Of a DNA stretch of 64,000 bases, positions 8,930 to 17,961 are shown in pieces. The position numbers and the translations under genes were made by a program. Each line of letters opens with the position of its first letter. Position 1 is the first letter of the stretch. The stretch comes from Kiritimatiellia bacterium (GTDB lineage Bacteria > Verrucomicrobiota > Kiritimatiellia > RFP12 > UBA1067), in the NCBI GenBank assembly GCA_017520845.1, contig JAFXEU010000052.1, positions 120,013 to 184,012 of the forward strand, given 5' to 3'. The notes below the pieces were generated by a model. It was given only the letters and a program-made list of their open reading frames with translations, was not told where the DNA came from and did no database searches.

Positions 8930-10366
8930 ATGAACAACAATGAAATCGATACAGTTTCCGTGGATTTATGGGAACGCGCCAAAACGATTTATCTGTCGAC
9001 GTTGCGCAATGACGAAGAGCGCTCCCAGGCAGAAAATTATTTCTCTATGATTTCGTCAATATCATTGATTGATGATATCCTCACAATATTTGTAAAGACA
9101 AGGTTCGGCGCGGAATATCTTCAGGAAAAATATGCCGATAAGTTAAAACTCTCTCTCGATCTTGCCGGTGCAAAAAAGGAAACAATACTTGAGTTCAAAT
9201 TCGATCCCCGGTCGAACACTCAAATCATTCAACCTGTAACTCCGAAAGCGACGGTCGAAACGTTACAGGTTCAACAACCCGCCGCGTCGGTAAAACCTCA
9301 AGTTCCTTTTATTTCTACTCTTCCTCTTGAAGAAAATTACACTTTTGAAGAATTCGTTCAGGGTTCTTCAAACAGCTGGGCGTTCGCTGCAGCCAAGGGC
9401 GTCGCTAACAATCCCGGTCAAAAAAGTTACAATCCTCTTTTCATTCACGGAGGGACGGGTCTAGGAAAAACCCATCTGATGCAGGCTATCGGCAATGAAT
9501 TGAAGAAAAAGAATCCTTCAATGTCGATCTGCTACCTGACCGCCGAAACTTTTCTTAACGAATACGTCAACGCGCTGCAGCAGAAGGGTATGGAATCCTT
9601 CAGAGACAAATACCGCTCGATCGACGTTCTGCTGGTTGACGATATTCAATTCCTTCAAAAAGGTAAACAGTGCCAGGAGGAATTTTTCAACACGTTCAAC
9701 GATCTGACCTGGAAGCATAAACAGATCGTGATGACTTCGGACGTTTCTCCTAAAAATCTACCGGCGCTCGAAGAAAGACTGATTTCACGCTTTATCGGAG
9801 GAATGGTACAGGAAATCGAGGCCCCGGGATATGAAACGCGCCTTGCCATTCTTAAAAAGAAGGCTGAAAATCTTATTCCTTCAATTCCTCAGTCTACGCT
9901 CGAATTTCTGGCAGACAACATTAAAAGCCACGTCAGAGCGATGGAAGGTGCGCTCGCCAAAGTTCATGTAACAATATCTATAAATCCCACTCAGGAATTG
10001 ACCCAGGAGTTTCTTTCGATTATTCTTAAAGACTTCATAGAAAAAGAACAGACTCTCAAGAAACTCACAATAAGGGAAATACAGGAGTGTATCTGCAAAA
10101 AGTACGGAGTTTCCATCGGACAGATACTCTCATCGGACAGAACTGCGTCTCTTGTGACTCCGAGACAACTCGCAATGTATATTTCAAGAAAATATACCAC
10201 GAAAAGTCTTCAGGAAATCGCAGCCGAATTCGATAAAAAGCATGCGACGATTCTTCACGGAGTCAAAACGATAGAAAAGCGTCTCGATGTCGAAGGCGAA
10301 CTTAAAGGGATACTTGCTGAGGTTTTAGGAGAATTCGGATACAATATCGCCGATAAGATGGAATAA
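8930..10366 (+). CDS. dnaA: Chromosomal replication initiator DnaA
   Basis: 478 residues from ATG 8930. An in-frame ATG at 8903 would add nine residues, but the likely transcript begins near 8905, so 8930 is preferred. Domain I covers about the first 85 residues and domain II is a Gln/Pro/Val-rich linker. Domain III has Walker A GGTGLGKTHL, Walker B VLLVDDIQFL and the arginine-rich ERLISRF sensor region. Domain IV ends with VTPRQLAMYISRKYT and DKKHATILHGVKTIEKR, the DNA-binding signature (DHTTVLHA in many species). It melts the origin and loads the helicase. DnaA boxes lie on both sides of the gene. Confidence 0.97.
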   Translation: MNNNEIDTVSVDLWERAKTIYLSTLRNDEERSQAENYFSMISSISLIDDILTIFVKTRFGAEYLQEKYADKLKLSLDLAGAKKETILEFKFDPRSNTQIIQPVTPKATVETLQVQQPAASVKPQVPFISTLPLEENYTFEEFVQGSSNSWAFAAAKGVANNPGQKSYNPLFIHGGTGLGKTHLMQAIGNELKKKNPSMSICYLTAETFLNEYVNALQQKGMESFRDKYRSIDVLLVDDIQFLQKGKQCQEEFFNTFNDLTWKHKQIVMTSDVSPKNLPALEERLISRFIGGMVQEIEAPGYETRLAILKKKAENLIPSIPQSTLEFLADNIKSHVRAMEGALAKVHVTISINPTQELTQEFLSIILKDFIEKEQTLKKLTIREIQECICKKYGVSIGQILSSDRTASLVTPRQLAMYISRKYTTKSLQEIAAEFDKKHATILHGVKTIEKRLDVEGELKGILAEVLGEFGYNIADKME

Positions 10367-10639
10367 ACAATTTAATCTACAACAATGTAAATAAAGTGCG
10401 TTATTATCAACAGCTGTCTACAAAGAAATAAGTTATCAAAGCTATCATAAAAAAAAATGACAACAAATCAACATTGTCAAATCAAGAACGCTCCAGTAAA
10501 ATAAAGGCTAAAATAAGTTATCAACATTGTCTACAACCATAATACTAATATATCCTCTTTAATTAATCACTATTATTTGATACAATTGATGACAACTGAA
10601 GAATTGTGAATTAAAATTTAGATTCAGAAAGATAAAAAA
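10367..10639. other. Candidate origin segment between dnaA and dnaN: DnaA boxes and AT-rich stretch
   Basis: Perfect TTATCAACA boxes at 10404-10412 and 10518-10526, a weaker TTATCAAAG at 10433-10441, then about 90 bp of very AT-rich DNA (10530-10625) that could be an unwinding element. An extended -10, TGATACAAT (TACAAT at 10581-10586), may drive dnaN. No open frame of note. Confidence 0.55.
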
Positions 10640-11734
10640 ATGAAATTTAAAATTCTACGTTCAACGTTTATAGAAGGTTTGAAATCCGTTCAGAACATCG
10701 TAGCTTCCAAGGGCTCTCTTCCGATTCTTCAGAATGTTCTTCTTGAGGCTACCGGTAAAGAACTTAAGATGACGACGACGGATCTTGATATTTCCATAAA
10801 GGGTTCCGTCGAGTGTGAAGTGGTTGAGCACGGTGTTTCCACTCTTCCGGTAAAGCTTCTTTTCAATTCTGTTTCAAAGGTCGCCGAAGGAATAGTTGAA
10901 GTTGAAATTGACGCCCGCGAAAGCGCTTCAATAACGGCCGGTTCCGCGAGATTCAAGATCGCCGGTCTTCCTGAATCCGATTTTCCGCGTCTTCCCCAGA
11001 GCGACGATTCCTATGCGTACGAGCTGGAAAGCCAGACGCTTAAGGAAATGCTCCGCAAGACTTCTTATGCCGCGTCGCAGGACGATACGCGCCGTACGCT
11101 TAAGGGCGTTTTGATGAGTTTCAAGGACATGAAGCTTACTATGGTCGCTACCGACGGCCGCCGTCTCGCTCTTGTGGAAAAAGAAATGGAATTTCCATCC
11201 ACCGCCGAACGCGACATCGTTCTTCCTTCGAAAGCGGTCCAGGAACTTCAGCGCGCTCTCGGAGGCGAAGGAAACGTAAGAGTTATGGTTCAGAAGAGCC
11301 AGATATGTTTCGAAATAGGCAATATGAAAATCTATTCGAAGCTTATGGACGACGCTTATCCGAATTACGTTCAGGTTATTCCGAAGAGCTGCTCCGAAAG
11401 TATAACTGTCGACCGTCAGCTTCTTCTCAATGCTCTTGAGCGTGCCAGCGTAATGACTATGGACGAGGCTCACTCGACTAAACTCATTTTTGAGAACAAC
11501 CGTCTTACGGTAACATCGGCCGCTAATGAAATCGGATCTGCCAGCGATGAGGTACCGATTAAATTCGGCGGCGAAAAACTTGAAATCATGTTCAACCCCG
11601 GTTACGTTATGGACCCGCTGAAGGCTATCGATGATGACGAAATCAAGATAGAGCTCAACAACGGGCATTCGCCTGCCGTAATCAAATGCTCTATTCCGTT
11701 CCTTTACGTTTTGATGCCTCTTCGCACTTCGTAA
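10640..11734 (+). CDS. dnaN: DNA polymerase III sliding clamp (beta subunit)
   Basis: 364 residues, normal length. The start MKFKILRSTFIEGLKSVQNIV, the second-domain TDGRRLALVEKE segment and the terminal FLYVLMPLRTS are typical of the beta clamp. It forms a dimeric ring tethering polymerase III to DNA. It follows dnaA after 273 bp of origin-like DNA and probably has its own promoter there. The ribosome site is weak (GAAAG). Confidence 0.97.
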   Translation: MKFKILRSTFIEGLKSVQNIVASKGSLPILQNVLLEATGKELKMTTTDLDISIKGSVECEVVEHGVSTLPVKLLFNSVSKVAEGIVEVEIDARESASITAGSARFKIAGLPESDFPRLPQSDDSYAYELESQTLKEMLRKTSYAASQDDTRRTLKGVLMSFKDMKLTMVATDGRRLALVEKEMEFPSTAERDIVLPSKAVQELQRALGGEGNVRVMVQKSQICFEIGNMKIYSKLMDDAYPNYVQVIPKSCSESITVDRQLLLNALERASVMTMDEAHSTKLIFENNRLTVTSAANEIGSASDEVPIKFGGEKLEIMFNPGYVMDPLKAIDDDEIKIELNNGHSPAVIKCSIPFLYVLMPLRTS

Positions 11735-11773
11735 TAAAAACAAATTTAAACTTAAAGGTCAAAGGGTGGGCCT

Positions 11774-13006
11774 ATGAGACTTTTTACAGACAAGAATTAT
11801 CCCATTATCGTTTCGTGCGCGAAAGAACTCTCCCGTTGGGTTGAGATCGAACTTCTTGATATGGGATATAAAATAGTCGAGGTTACCGAGAATACCGTAG
11901 TTGTTCGCGGCGACATGCGCGATGTAATGAGGCTTAACCTTCATTTGCGCTGCGCTCACCGCGTGCTCGTTCCTCTTCTTCGTGCGGACTGCCGCAATAT
12001 TCGCGATCTTTATGAACTGGCTTACAGCATAGATTGGGAAAATCTCCTTGAGGCTGACGGTTATTTTTCAGTTTCTTCGATTGTTCATAATTATACGATT
12101 CGCGATACGCGTCTGCCGTCGCTTTATACGAAGGACGCCATCGCCGACAGGATGCGCGATAAATGTCAGCGGCGCCCCGATTCGGGAGGCGCGAACATCG
12201 GAGCCGCCGTATTTGTGTATTGGGAGAAAAATCAGGTTATAATTTATCTCGACACATCCGGCGAACCTTTGTCGAAACGCGGTTACCGTAAAATTCCGGG
12301 TTCTGCGCCTATGCAGGAAACTTTGGCGGCTGCGTGTCTAATGGGAATGGGCTGGAAAGGGGATAAGCCTTTTCTCTCTCCCATGTGCGGCAGCGGTACT
12401 CCTGCGATCGAGGCGGCGATGATTGCGCTTAACAGAGCTCCTGGTTCGTTAAAGGGTCATTTCGCTTTTCAATCGATTAAAGGTTATAATAGAATAATCT
12501 CCGGTGAATCGGCGCCTAACGTCGCTCCGCGTCAACGTGCGGGCGCGTCGCCTGAACAGATCTGGAAGGAAATGATTCTCGAAGCGAAGGCCAAAGAGAA
12601 AAAAGAAGGTCTTCCTAAAATTATAGCTACCGATATTTCTCCGGAGGCCGTTGAAAACGCCCATTCCAACGCAATCGCCGCGGGGGTTGCCCAGTATATA
12701 GAATTTAAGGCATGCGATTTCGCCGATACTCCGATACCGGAGGAAAAGGGAGCTATTTTCTTTAATCCTGAATACGGTATACGTCTCGGTACGTTTGAAG
12801 AGCTTGCTCCCATATATGAGCGTATAGGAAAATTTCTTTCAGAAAAGTTAAACGGTTGGACTGGCGCGCTGATTACGGGAAATCCCGATCTCGCCCGTCT
12901 GGTAGATCTTTATTATAAAACTCGCATTCCATTCTTTAACGGGCCGATAGACTGCAGACTGTTTATATATCCCGGTTGCGAGGTGAAAGGGTATAATAAA
13001 CAATGA
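11774..13006 (+). CDS. THUMP-domain class I RNA methyltransferase (RlmL N-domain type)
   Basis: 410 residues. The N-terminal 160 residues form a THUMP RNA-binding region. RGYRKIPGSAPMQETLAAACLMGMGW followed by LSPMCGSGTPAIEAA is the SAM-binding core of the RlmL/K-L group, which methylates guanine N2 in 23S rRNA or tRNA. The catalytic motif normally written NPPYGxRLG reads NPEYGIRLG here, with Glu replacing the second Pro; this could change base specificity or activity. Its stop overlaps the next gene by four bases (ATGA), so the two are translationally coupled. Confidence 0.85.
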   Translation: MRLFTDKNYPIIVSCAKELSRWVEIELLDMGYKIVEVTENTVVVRGDMRDVMRLNLHLRCAHRVLVPLLRADCRNIRDLYELAYSIDWENLLEADGYFSVSSIVHNYTIRDTRLPSLYTKDAIADRMRDKCQRRPDSGGANIGAAVFVYWEKNQVIIYLDTSGEPLSKRGYRKIPGSAPMQETLAAACLMGMGWKGDKPFLSPMCGSGTPAIEAAMIALNRAPGSLKGHFAFQSIKGYNRIISGESAPNVAPRQRAGASPEQIWKEMILEAKAKEKKEGLPKIIATDISPEAVENAHSNAIAAGVAQYIEFKACDFADTPIPEEKGAIFFNPEYGIRLGTFEELAPIYERIGKFLSEKLNGWTGALITGNPDLARLVDLYYKTRIPFFNGPIDCRLFIYPGCEVKGYNKQ

Positions 13007-13740
13007 GTCAGGGCGCTTTTGACTTCAACGAATTCATCGAGCCTAAGGGCAATCAGGCTGATGAAACGACGAAAATTTCCGAAAAAGAGGAAACTGTTGA
13101 AAACGAACAGGCGGAAGAAATTTCCGAGGAGTTCGACGGCAGCGAGAATATAGATGTTCAAAAGGCGGTTGTGGAATCTTTGGCGGCGGATAAAGCCGCC
13201 TTGGATTGCGAGCTGGAAAATCTGAAAACCGCTTTAGCAGAAAAAGATACTCAGCTTGCCTCCCGAAACAGTGAAATAGATTTCTTGAAAGCGGAACTTT
13301 CTAAAAAGGATTTTGAAATTTCCGTTTTGAAAGTTGAACTTGCAAAGAAGAATTCTGAGCTCGCTAAAAATTTTGAAAAGCGGCTGGATGTCCAAGCGAG
13401 AAATCCGAATGCGCTTGCGCTTCTTGATCGCGAAGTTGAACTTCCCGACCGTTTTCCCGGCGAAACTCGCGATCATGTTTTAGAAGTTATTAGGGAAGCG
13501 CGCGATAAGTCCGAATTTGAAGGTCGCCGTCGTCGTGCCCAGATTCTCGAGTCTGTCCTTGTCGCGAACGAGCCTAACGGCACGTTGGCTGAAAGACGTT
13601 CAAGCCTTGAGAAGGTTTTTTCCGAAAACAACAATATAATTTCGGGAACCGTAATCGAAAAGTTGAATGATTTGTCCATCGCGCACAAGGAGGGAGATGA
13701 ATACCTCCTTGCGAGCGAAATTATTCTTCGTAATTTCTGA
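13003..13740 (+). CDS. Coiled-coil protein of unknown function
   Basis: 245 residues, starting within the stop of the methyltransferase gene. Residues 20-60 are strongly acidic, and residues about 60-125 are a heptad-rich coiled coil with repeated LKxELxKK units. The C-terminal 110 residues look globular (EVELPDRFPGETRDHVLEVI, then an arginine-rich GRRRRAQ). No membrane segment or signal peptide. I do not recognise a family. Its position between an RNA methylase and an origin-like cluster of DnaA boxes suggests a conserved neighbour rather than a mobile gene. Confidence 0.7.
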   Translation: MSQGAFDFNEFIEPKGNQADETTKISEKEETVENEQAEEISEEFDGSENIDVQKAVVESLAADKAALDCELENLKTALAEKDTQLASRNSEIDFLKAELSKKDFEISVLKVELAKKNSELAKNFEKRLDVQARNPNALALLDREVELPDRFPGETRDHVLEVIREARDKSEFEGRRRRAQILESVLVANEPNGTLAERRSSLEKVFSENNNIISGTVIEKLNDLSIAHKEGDEYLLASEIILRNF

Positions 13741-13742
13741 TA

Positions 13743-13868
13743 TTACAATTTATTCATGTAAGTTTTATATGTACCGTCGGAATTGACGGTACATACTCTT
13801 ACTTGGCCCCAATTGAAAATTGCGGTTGCGCCGAGACGCATACCGTTATTGTCGATAATCAACCCCAT
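13743..13868 (-). CDS. Possible 41-residue ORF or gene remnant, antisense end to end with the coiled-coil gene
   Basis: The minus strand reads MGLIIDNNGMRLGATAIF, then NWGQVRVCTVNSDGTY to a TAA at 13743-13745. The amino-acid mix is protein-like rather than random, but there is no good ribosome site (AAGGG abuts the ATG) and an in-frame stop lies just upstream in a DnaA box. A 10-bp stem (13769-13778 with 13785-13794) inside it could act as a terminator for the gene at 13003-13740. Low confidence; it may be the tail of a lost gene. Confidence 0.2.
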   Translation of the reverse strand: MGLIIDNNGMRLGATAIFNWGQVRVCTVNSDGTYKTYMNKL

Positions 13869-13883
13869 TCCCTTATTATGTAC

Positions 13884-13945
13884 TTATCAACAATATTATC
13901 AACAGTTGTTGATAAGTTGATAAGGTTGTTGATAACTGTTGATAA
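13884..13945. other. Dense cluster of five DnaA boxes (candidate oriC)
   Basis: TTATCAACA at 13884-13892 and 13896-13904 on the plus strand, and its complement at 13907-13915, 13927-13935 and 13937-13945; a one-mismatch box sits at 13915-13923. Five perfect 9-mers in 62 bp is the strongest DnaA-binding signal in the window. An AT-rich stretch follows (13950-13985). Confidence 0.65.
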
Positions 13946-13953
13946 CTTCTCCC

Positions 13954-13982
13954 TTGTTAAATCCTGAATAATAGTCCATAAT
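13954..13982 (+). promoter_or_regulatory. Promoter placing the GTG start of the next gene at the 5' end of its mRNA
   Basis: TTGTTA (13954-13959), 17 bases, CATAAT (13977-13982), then seven bases to GTG 13990. Transcription would begin at or beside the start codon, so this mRNA is probably leaderless. The DnaA-box cluster lies immediately upstream. Confidence 0.45.
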
Positions 13983-13989
13983 ATATGTC

Positions 13990-14466
13990 GTGACAAATCT
14001 ACATCCAGATATTTGCAGAAAAATTAATGATGCGCGCAGAGAACGCGGCATCTCTCAAAGCCTGCTTGCCAAAGAAGTGGGTTGTAAACAATCTGCACTG
14101 TCGATGTTTGAACAGGGTGACGGTACTAAGCTTAATGACGAAGTTATCAAAAAGCTTTGCGATAAGTTCGGTATTAAGTTATCTACAGAAAAAGCTGCCG
14201 TAGAAATTCCGGTTGCGCCCGCCGTTCAAAGGGTTTTTGAAGTTGAGAAGGGTTATTGCCCTAATCCCAATTGTCCTTCCCATATAGCCTACGAGGTTGA
14301 CGGGCGAAAATTCTTAAAGCCGGATCGTCGACTCCAGGATCCCGTGGGCGGAAAATTCTGCGCGATATGCGGAGAAGTGCTTGAGAAGCGCTGCCCTAAC
14401 TGCGGCTCGCTTGTTCACGACGGAGCCGTCTGTTCCATTTGCGGCGAAAGCTATATTGCGATATAA
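13990..14466 (+). CDS. XRE-type helix-turn-helix protein with C-terminal zinc ribbons
   Basis: 158 residues from a GTG with no ribosome site but a well-placed promoter. Residues 5-60 are an XRE/Cro-type helix-turn-helix (RRERGISQSLLAKEVGCKQSALSMFEQGDG). Residues 85-158 carry four Cys pairs (CPNPNC, CAIC, CPNC, CSIC), consistent with two zinc ribbons. It is probably a DNA-binding regulator or nucleoid-associated factor. Its promoter abuts five DnaA boxes, so it may respond to DnaA. No known target. Confidence 0.75.
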   Translation: MTNLHPDICRKINDARRERGISQSLLAKEVGCKQSALSMFEQGDGTKLNDEVIKKLCDKFGIKLSTEKAAVEIPVAPAVQRVFEVEKGYCPNPNCPSHIAYEVDGRKFLKPDRRLQDPVGGKFCAICGEVLEKRCPNCGSLVHDGAVCSICGESYIAI

Positions 14467-14545
14467 TATTTCAGTTCAAATAAAAGTAGCGTGAGAATCG
14501 TAACGATTATACGGGTACGCGACTTGATAATAGAAGGAGTATAGA

Positions 14546-15325
14546 ATGAAGAAATTCATTGTCTGTTGTTTCAGTATTATTGTTGCCGCGATATCCGCAT
14601 TCGCGGCGGCGGACCAGGGCGCTAAGATAGATCCTTTCGACGCGGAGCTACTGGAGCCCAGATATTTTGCGGATGATGATCATCCTAACGGCGTAGAGTT
14701 TCTTCCTCCTCCCCCCGGATGGACGTCGGATCTTTTTACGGGCGACTATGTCGGCTACCTCTGGGGCAAGACCGTTCGCGGAACGGAGCGCGGCAAAAAG
14801 GCGGTCATTCAATCCACGTTTCTTGTGGATGATTTCGTAGCGTTGTTTAATGATGCGTTCGGTTATGAAATTTCACGCGAGAAGACGCCTGCGATTTACA
14901 AGGTTCTGCGTAAAAGTCTAATTACCGCCCGCCTCGCTTCTCTTAAACCGAAAAGAAGTTTTAAACGCACGCGTCCTTTTGTTAGATACAATGAACCTAC
15001 TCCCGTTCCCGAGACCGAAGAGAGGCTGCGCAATAACGGTTCGTATCCGTCAGGCCATTCTCTTCGCGGGTGGTGCATGGCGCTGCTGTTGGTTGAGATA
15101 AATCCGGATTGCCAGAATAAGGTTTTAAAGCTTGGTCACGAGTGGGGAGAGAGCCGTGTAATTATCGGGTATCATTGGAAGAGCGATGTTGAGGCGGGTC
15201 GCGCGTTGGCGAGCGCCGTTTACGCGAGACTCCACACTTCCGAGGAATTTCTTTTGGATATGGCCGCCGCGCGCGAAGAGTTCAAGCGAATCAAAAGCAA
15301 GTCTGAAAAAGCTGACAAAAAATAA
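14546..15325 (+). CDS. Secreted PAP2-family acid phosphatase (class A type)
   Basis: 259 residues with a signal peptide (hydrophobic to about residue 21, ending AFAAA). The three phosphatase motifs are present in order: KRSFKRTRP (K-x6-RP), PSGH, and SRVIIGYHWKSD (SR-x5-H-x3-D). This arrangement is that of periplasmic non-specific acid phosphatases, which strip phosphate from nucleotides and sugar phosphates. AAGGAG precedes ATG. It is followed 14 bases later by the GH35 gene, so they may be co-transcribed. Confidence 0.85.
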   Translation: MKKFIVCCFSIIVAAISAFAAADQGAKIDPFDAELLEPRYFADDDHPNGVEFLPPPPGWTSDLFTGDYVGYLWGKTVRGTERGKKAVIQSTFLVDDFVALFNDAFGYEISREKTPAIYKVLRKSLITARLASLKPKRSFKRTRPFVRYNEPTPVPETEERLRNNGSYPSGHSLRGWCMALLLVEINPDCQNKVLKLGHEWGESRVIIGYHWKSDVEAGRALASAVYARLHTSEEFLLDMAAAREEFKRIKSKSEKADKK

Positions 15326-15339
15326 ACGGATAAAAAATC

Positions 15340-17961
15340 ATGAAGAGAGTTTTACTTGCTTTTGCTTTTGCGGTTGTTTCGCTTTTTGCCGCACATGGTG
15401 CGGATAAGAATGTCAATACCTTTGAAGTCGGCGACGGAGAGTTTCTTCTTGACGGGAAGCCGTTCGTGATCCGTTGCGGTGAGATGCACTTCGCGCGTGT
15501 ACCCAAGGCGTATTGGCAGCATCGTTTGAAAATGATCCGAGCCTGCGGCTTTAATGCCGTCTGCGCGTATATGTTCTGGAACTATCACGAGATGACGGAA
15601 GGTAAAATCGACTTTACCGGCGATCGCGATGTCGCCGAATTCTGCCGCCTCGCTCAAGCCGAAGGGTTGTGGGTTATTTTGCGTCCGGGTCCATACACGT
15701 GCGCGGAGTGGGATCTCGGGGGGCACCCCTGGTGGCTTTTGGTCAAGGACGGAATTCGTCTTCGCTCGACCGATCCTAAATATATGGTCCCCGCTAAGCG
15801 CTATCTCGCGGCGGTCGGGCGCGAGCTCGCGCCGCTTCAGATCACGAAGGGCGGACCGATCATCATGGTTCAGGCCGAGAATGAATACGGTAGCTACGGC
15901 GACGATCCCGGTTACATGCGCGAAATCTGGAAGGCCCTTAAAGACGGAGGATTTGAAGTTCCGCTTTTTGCGTGCAATGGGCGTGGCGCGATAAAGAAAG
16001 GCTACATTCCCGAGTTGCTTCCAATTGTAAATTTTGGATCCAATCCCGAGGCCGCTTTCGCGGAACTTAAAGAGCTCTCTCCCAAGAGTCCTTTGATGTG
16101 CGGCGAGTTTTATCCCGCATGGTTCGATTCGTGGGGGAAGATTCATCACGTCAAGAGCGCCGATGACTGCTTAAGGGATCTTAAGTACATGCTTGAACAC
16201 AAGGCGAGCTTCTCGGTTTACATGGCTCACGGCGGAACTACGTTCGCCTGGTGGGCCGGGTGCAATTGGCCTTTCGTTCCCGAGGTTTCAAGCTACGATT
16301 ACGACGCGCCCATTTCTGAAGCCGGTTGGACTAACGAAAAGTTTTTCGCGATGCGTAATCTCTTTGCGCAATTCTTAAACCCGGGCGAGACAATTCCTGA
16401 GCCGCCCGCTCCAATGCCGCTTCAAAAAGGCTCCGCTAAGTTGATAGCGAAGAGCGCGAATATTTATGATCTCGCTTCAGTGTCGAAGAGGCTCGAAAGC
16501 GACTCTCCCATAATATTCGAAAAGGCGGGGCTCGGCTACGGTCTCGCCGTTTACGAAACTTCGATTCCCGCGAATATGGGCGGTGAGCTTAAAGCGGACG
16601 TGCGCGACCTTGGCGTTGTCAGAGTCGACGGAGTTGAGATGGGATTTCTCGATCGCCGCGATCCTAAGGTCACCGTTAAAATTCCGGCTTCTTCAAAACA
16701 GCGCAAACTCGAAATTCTTGTCGAGCCGATGGGGCGCTATAATTTTTCCGAGAAAATGCACGAGGGCATAAAGGGTATCGTCGGCGACGTCAGACTTGAC
16801 GGTAAAGTTCTTAAGGATTGGAAGACAGCTTACTTTACATACGATGAAGCGGTCGATTCCCCCAAGTTCGGCGAAGAGCGCGATTTAGCGTCGCTTAAGT
16901 CGACAAGCGCCGGAAGCGTCCATAAAATCAAAGTCAATCTTGAAGGCGGCAAGGATACGTTCCTCGATATGAGCGGTTTCCGCCGCGGGCTCGTAAGACT
17001 CAACGACCGCTGGCTCGGCCGCTATTGGGCAATCGGGCCGACTCAGACTATGTATGTTCCCGGCTGCTGGATAAAGGACGGAGAGAATGAACTTACGATA
17101 ATCGATACGGTCGGCTCGTTCATGAAGCCCAAATCGAAACTCATTTGGCGCTCGGAGCCGATACTCGACGTCAATTGCGTCGAGAATGATTACTTCAAAC
17201 ATGAACTGCGTAAAACGAGAGTCGGGCTTGACGCGTGGAAGGGAATGAAAGTCGCTTTCCTCGGAGACTCCATCACCGATCCCGCCCACATCGCCTGCAC
17301 GAGCAACTACTGGAATTTCATGATCGACGATCTCAATCTTGATGCGAAGGTTTATGGTGTGAGCGGCTGCACGTGGAAGGGACTTCCCGATCAGATCAAT
17401 CGTATTCACGAATCAATGGATACGGATTTTGACGCGATTTTCGTTTTCCTCGGAACGAACGATTACAACGCTAATGTTCCGCTCGGCGAATTTTACGATT
17501 ATCGCGACGAGGAGACGAACCGCAACGGAAAGAAAGTGGTATTGAAGCGCCGTTATTTAAACCGCGACGTTTCCGTTTTTGCGGGTAGGATCAATTTCGC
17601 GATGAATCGTCTTAAGTCGGAATTCCCGCAGTCGCAGATTATTTTGCTGACTCCTCTCCACCGCGCGTTCTTCAAATATAATGAAACGAATGTCCAGCCG
17701 CCCGAGTCGTTCCCGAACGAGCTAGGCCTTTACATCGACGAATATGTCGACATGCTTAAGCGCGCCGCTCAGATCTGGTCTGTTCCCGTAATTGATCTTT
17801 TCGGCGAGTCAGGTCTCATTCCCGAGAATGACAGCTATGGAGTTCTTTATTTCGGCAACTCAAAGACCGATCGTCTTCACCCGAACACGAACGGCCATAG
17901 ACGCATCGCCGATCTCATCGAGGCTAAGCTCAACGTGCTCCCCGCGTCGTTCCGCAGATAG
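15340..17961 (+). CDS. Secreted GH35 beta-galactosidase fused to an SGNH/GDSL hydrolase
   Basis: 873 residues with a signal peptide (1-21). The GH35 barrel follows: VQAENEYGSYG holds the acid/base (Glu182) and MCGEFYPAWFDSWG the nucleophile (Glu256). A beta-sandwich-like middle leads to an SGNH hydrolase at about 635-865: FLGDSIT (Ser644), a GTNDYN block, and DRLHPN (Asp844, His847). GH35 enzymes remove terminal beta-galactose; SGNH domains often remove acetyl groups. One exported protein could thus deacetylate and trim a decorated galactan or host glycan. The order GH35 then esterase is unusual. A longer sialidase-like substrate set cannot be excluded. Confidence 0.88.
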   Translation: MKRVLLAFAFAVVSLFAAHGADKNVNTFEVGDGEFLLDGKPFVIRCGEMHFARVPKAYWQHRLKMIRACGFNAVCAYMFWNYHEMTEGKIDFTGDRDVAEFCRLAQAEGLWVILRPGPYTCAEWDLGGHPWWLLVKDGIRLRSTDPKYMVPAKRYLAAVGRELAPLQITKGGPIIMVQAENEYGSYGDDPGYMREIWKALKDGGFEVPLFACNGRGAIKKGYIPELLPIVNFGSNPEAAFAELKELSPKSPLMCGEFYPAWFDSWGKIHHVKSADDCLRDLKYMLEHKASFSVYMAHGGTTFAWWAGCNWPFVPEVSSYDYDAPISEAGWTNEKFFAMRNLFAQFLNPGETIPEPPAPMPLQKGSAKLIAKSANIYDLASVSKRLESDSPIIFEKAGLGYGLAVYETSIPANMGGELKADVRDLGVVRVDGVEMGFLDRRDPKVTVKIPASSKQRKLEILVEPMGRYNFSEKMHEGIKGIVGDVRLDGKVLKDWKTAYFTYDEAVDSPKFGEERDLASLKSTSAGSVHKIKVNLEGGKDTFLDMSGFRRGLVRLNDRWLGRYWAIGPTQTMYVPGCWIKDGENELTIIDTVGSFMKPKSKLIWRSEPILDVNCVENDYFKHELRKTRVGLDAWKGMKVAFLGDSITDPAHIACTSNYWNFMIDDLNLDAKVYGVSGCTWKGLPDQINRIHESMDTDFDAIFVFLGTNDYNANVPLGEFYDYRDEETNRNGKKVVLKRRYLNRDVSVFAGRINFAMNRLKSEFPQSQIILLTPLHRAFFKYNETNVQPPESFPNELGLYIDEYVDMLKRAAQIWSVPVIDLFGESGLIPENDSYGVLYFGNSKTDRLHPNTNGHRRIADLIEAKLNVLPASFRR

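Noticed and set aside
13769..13794. Inverted repeat as a regulator operator
   Set aside because: Could equally be a terminator or part of the small antisense frame; mentioned there and not called separately.
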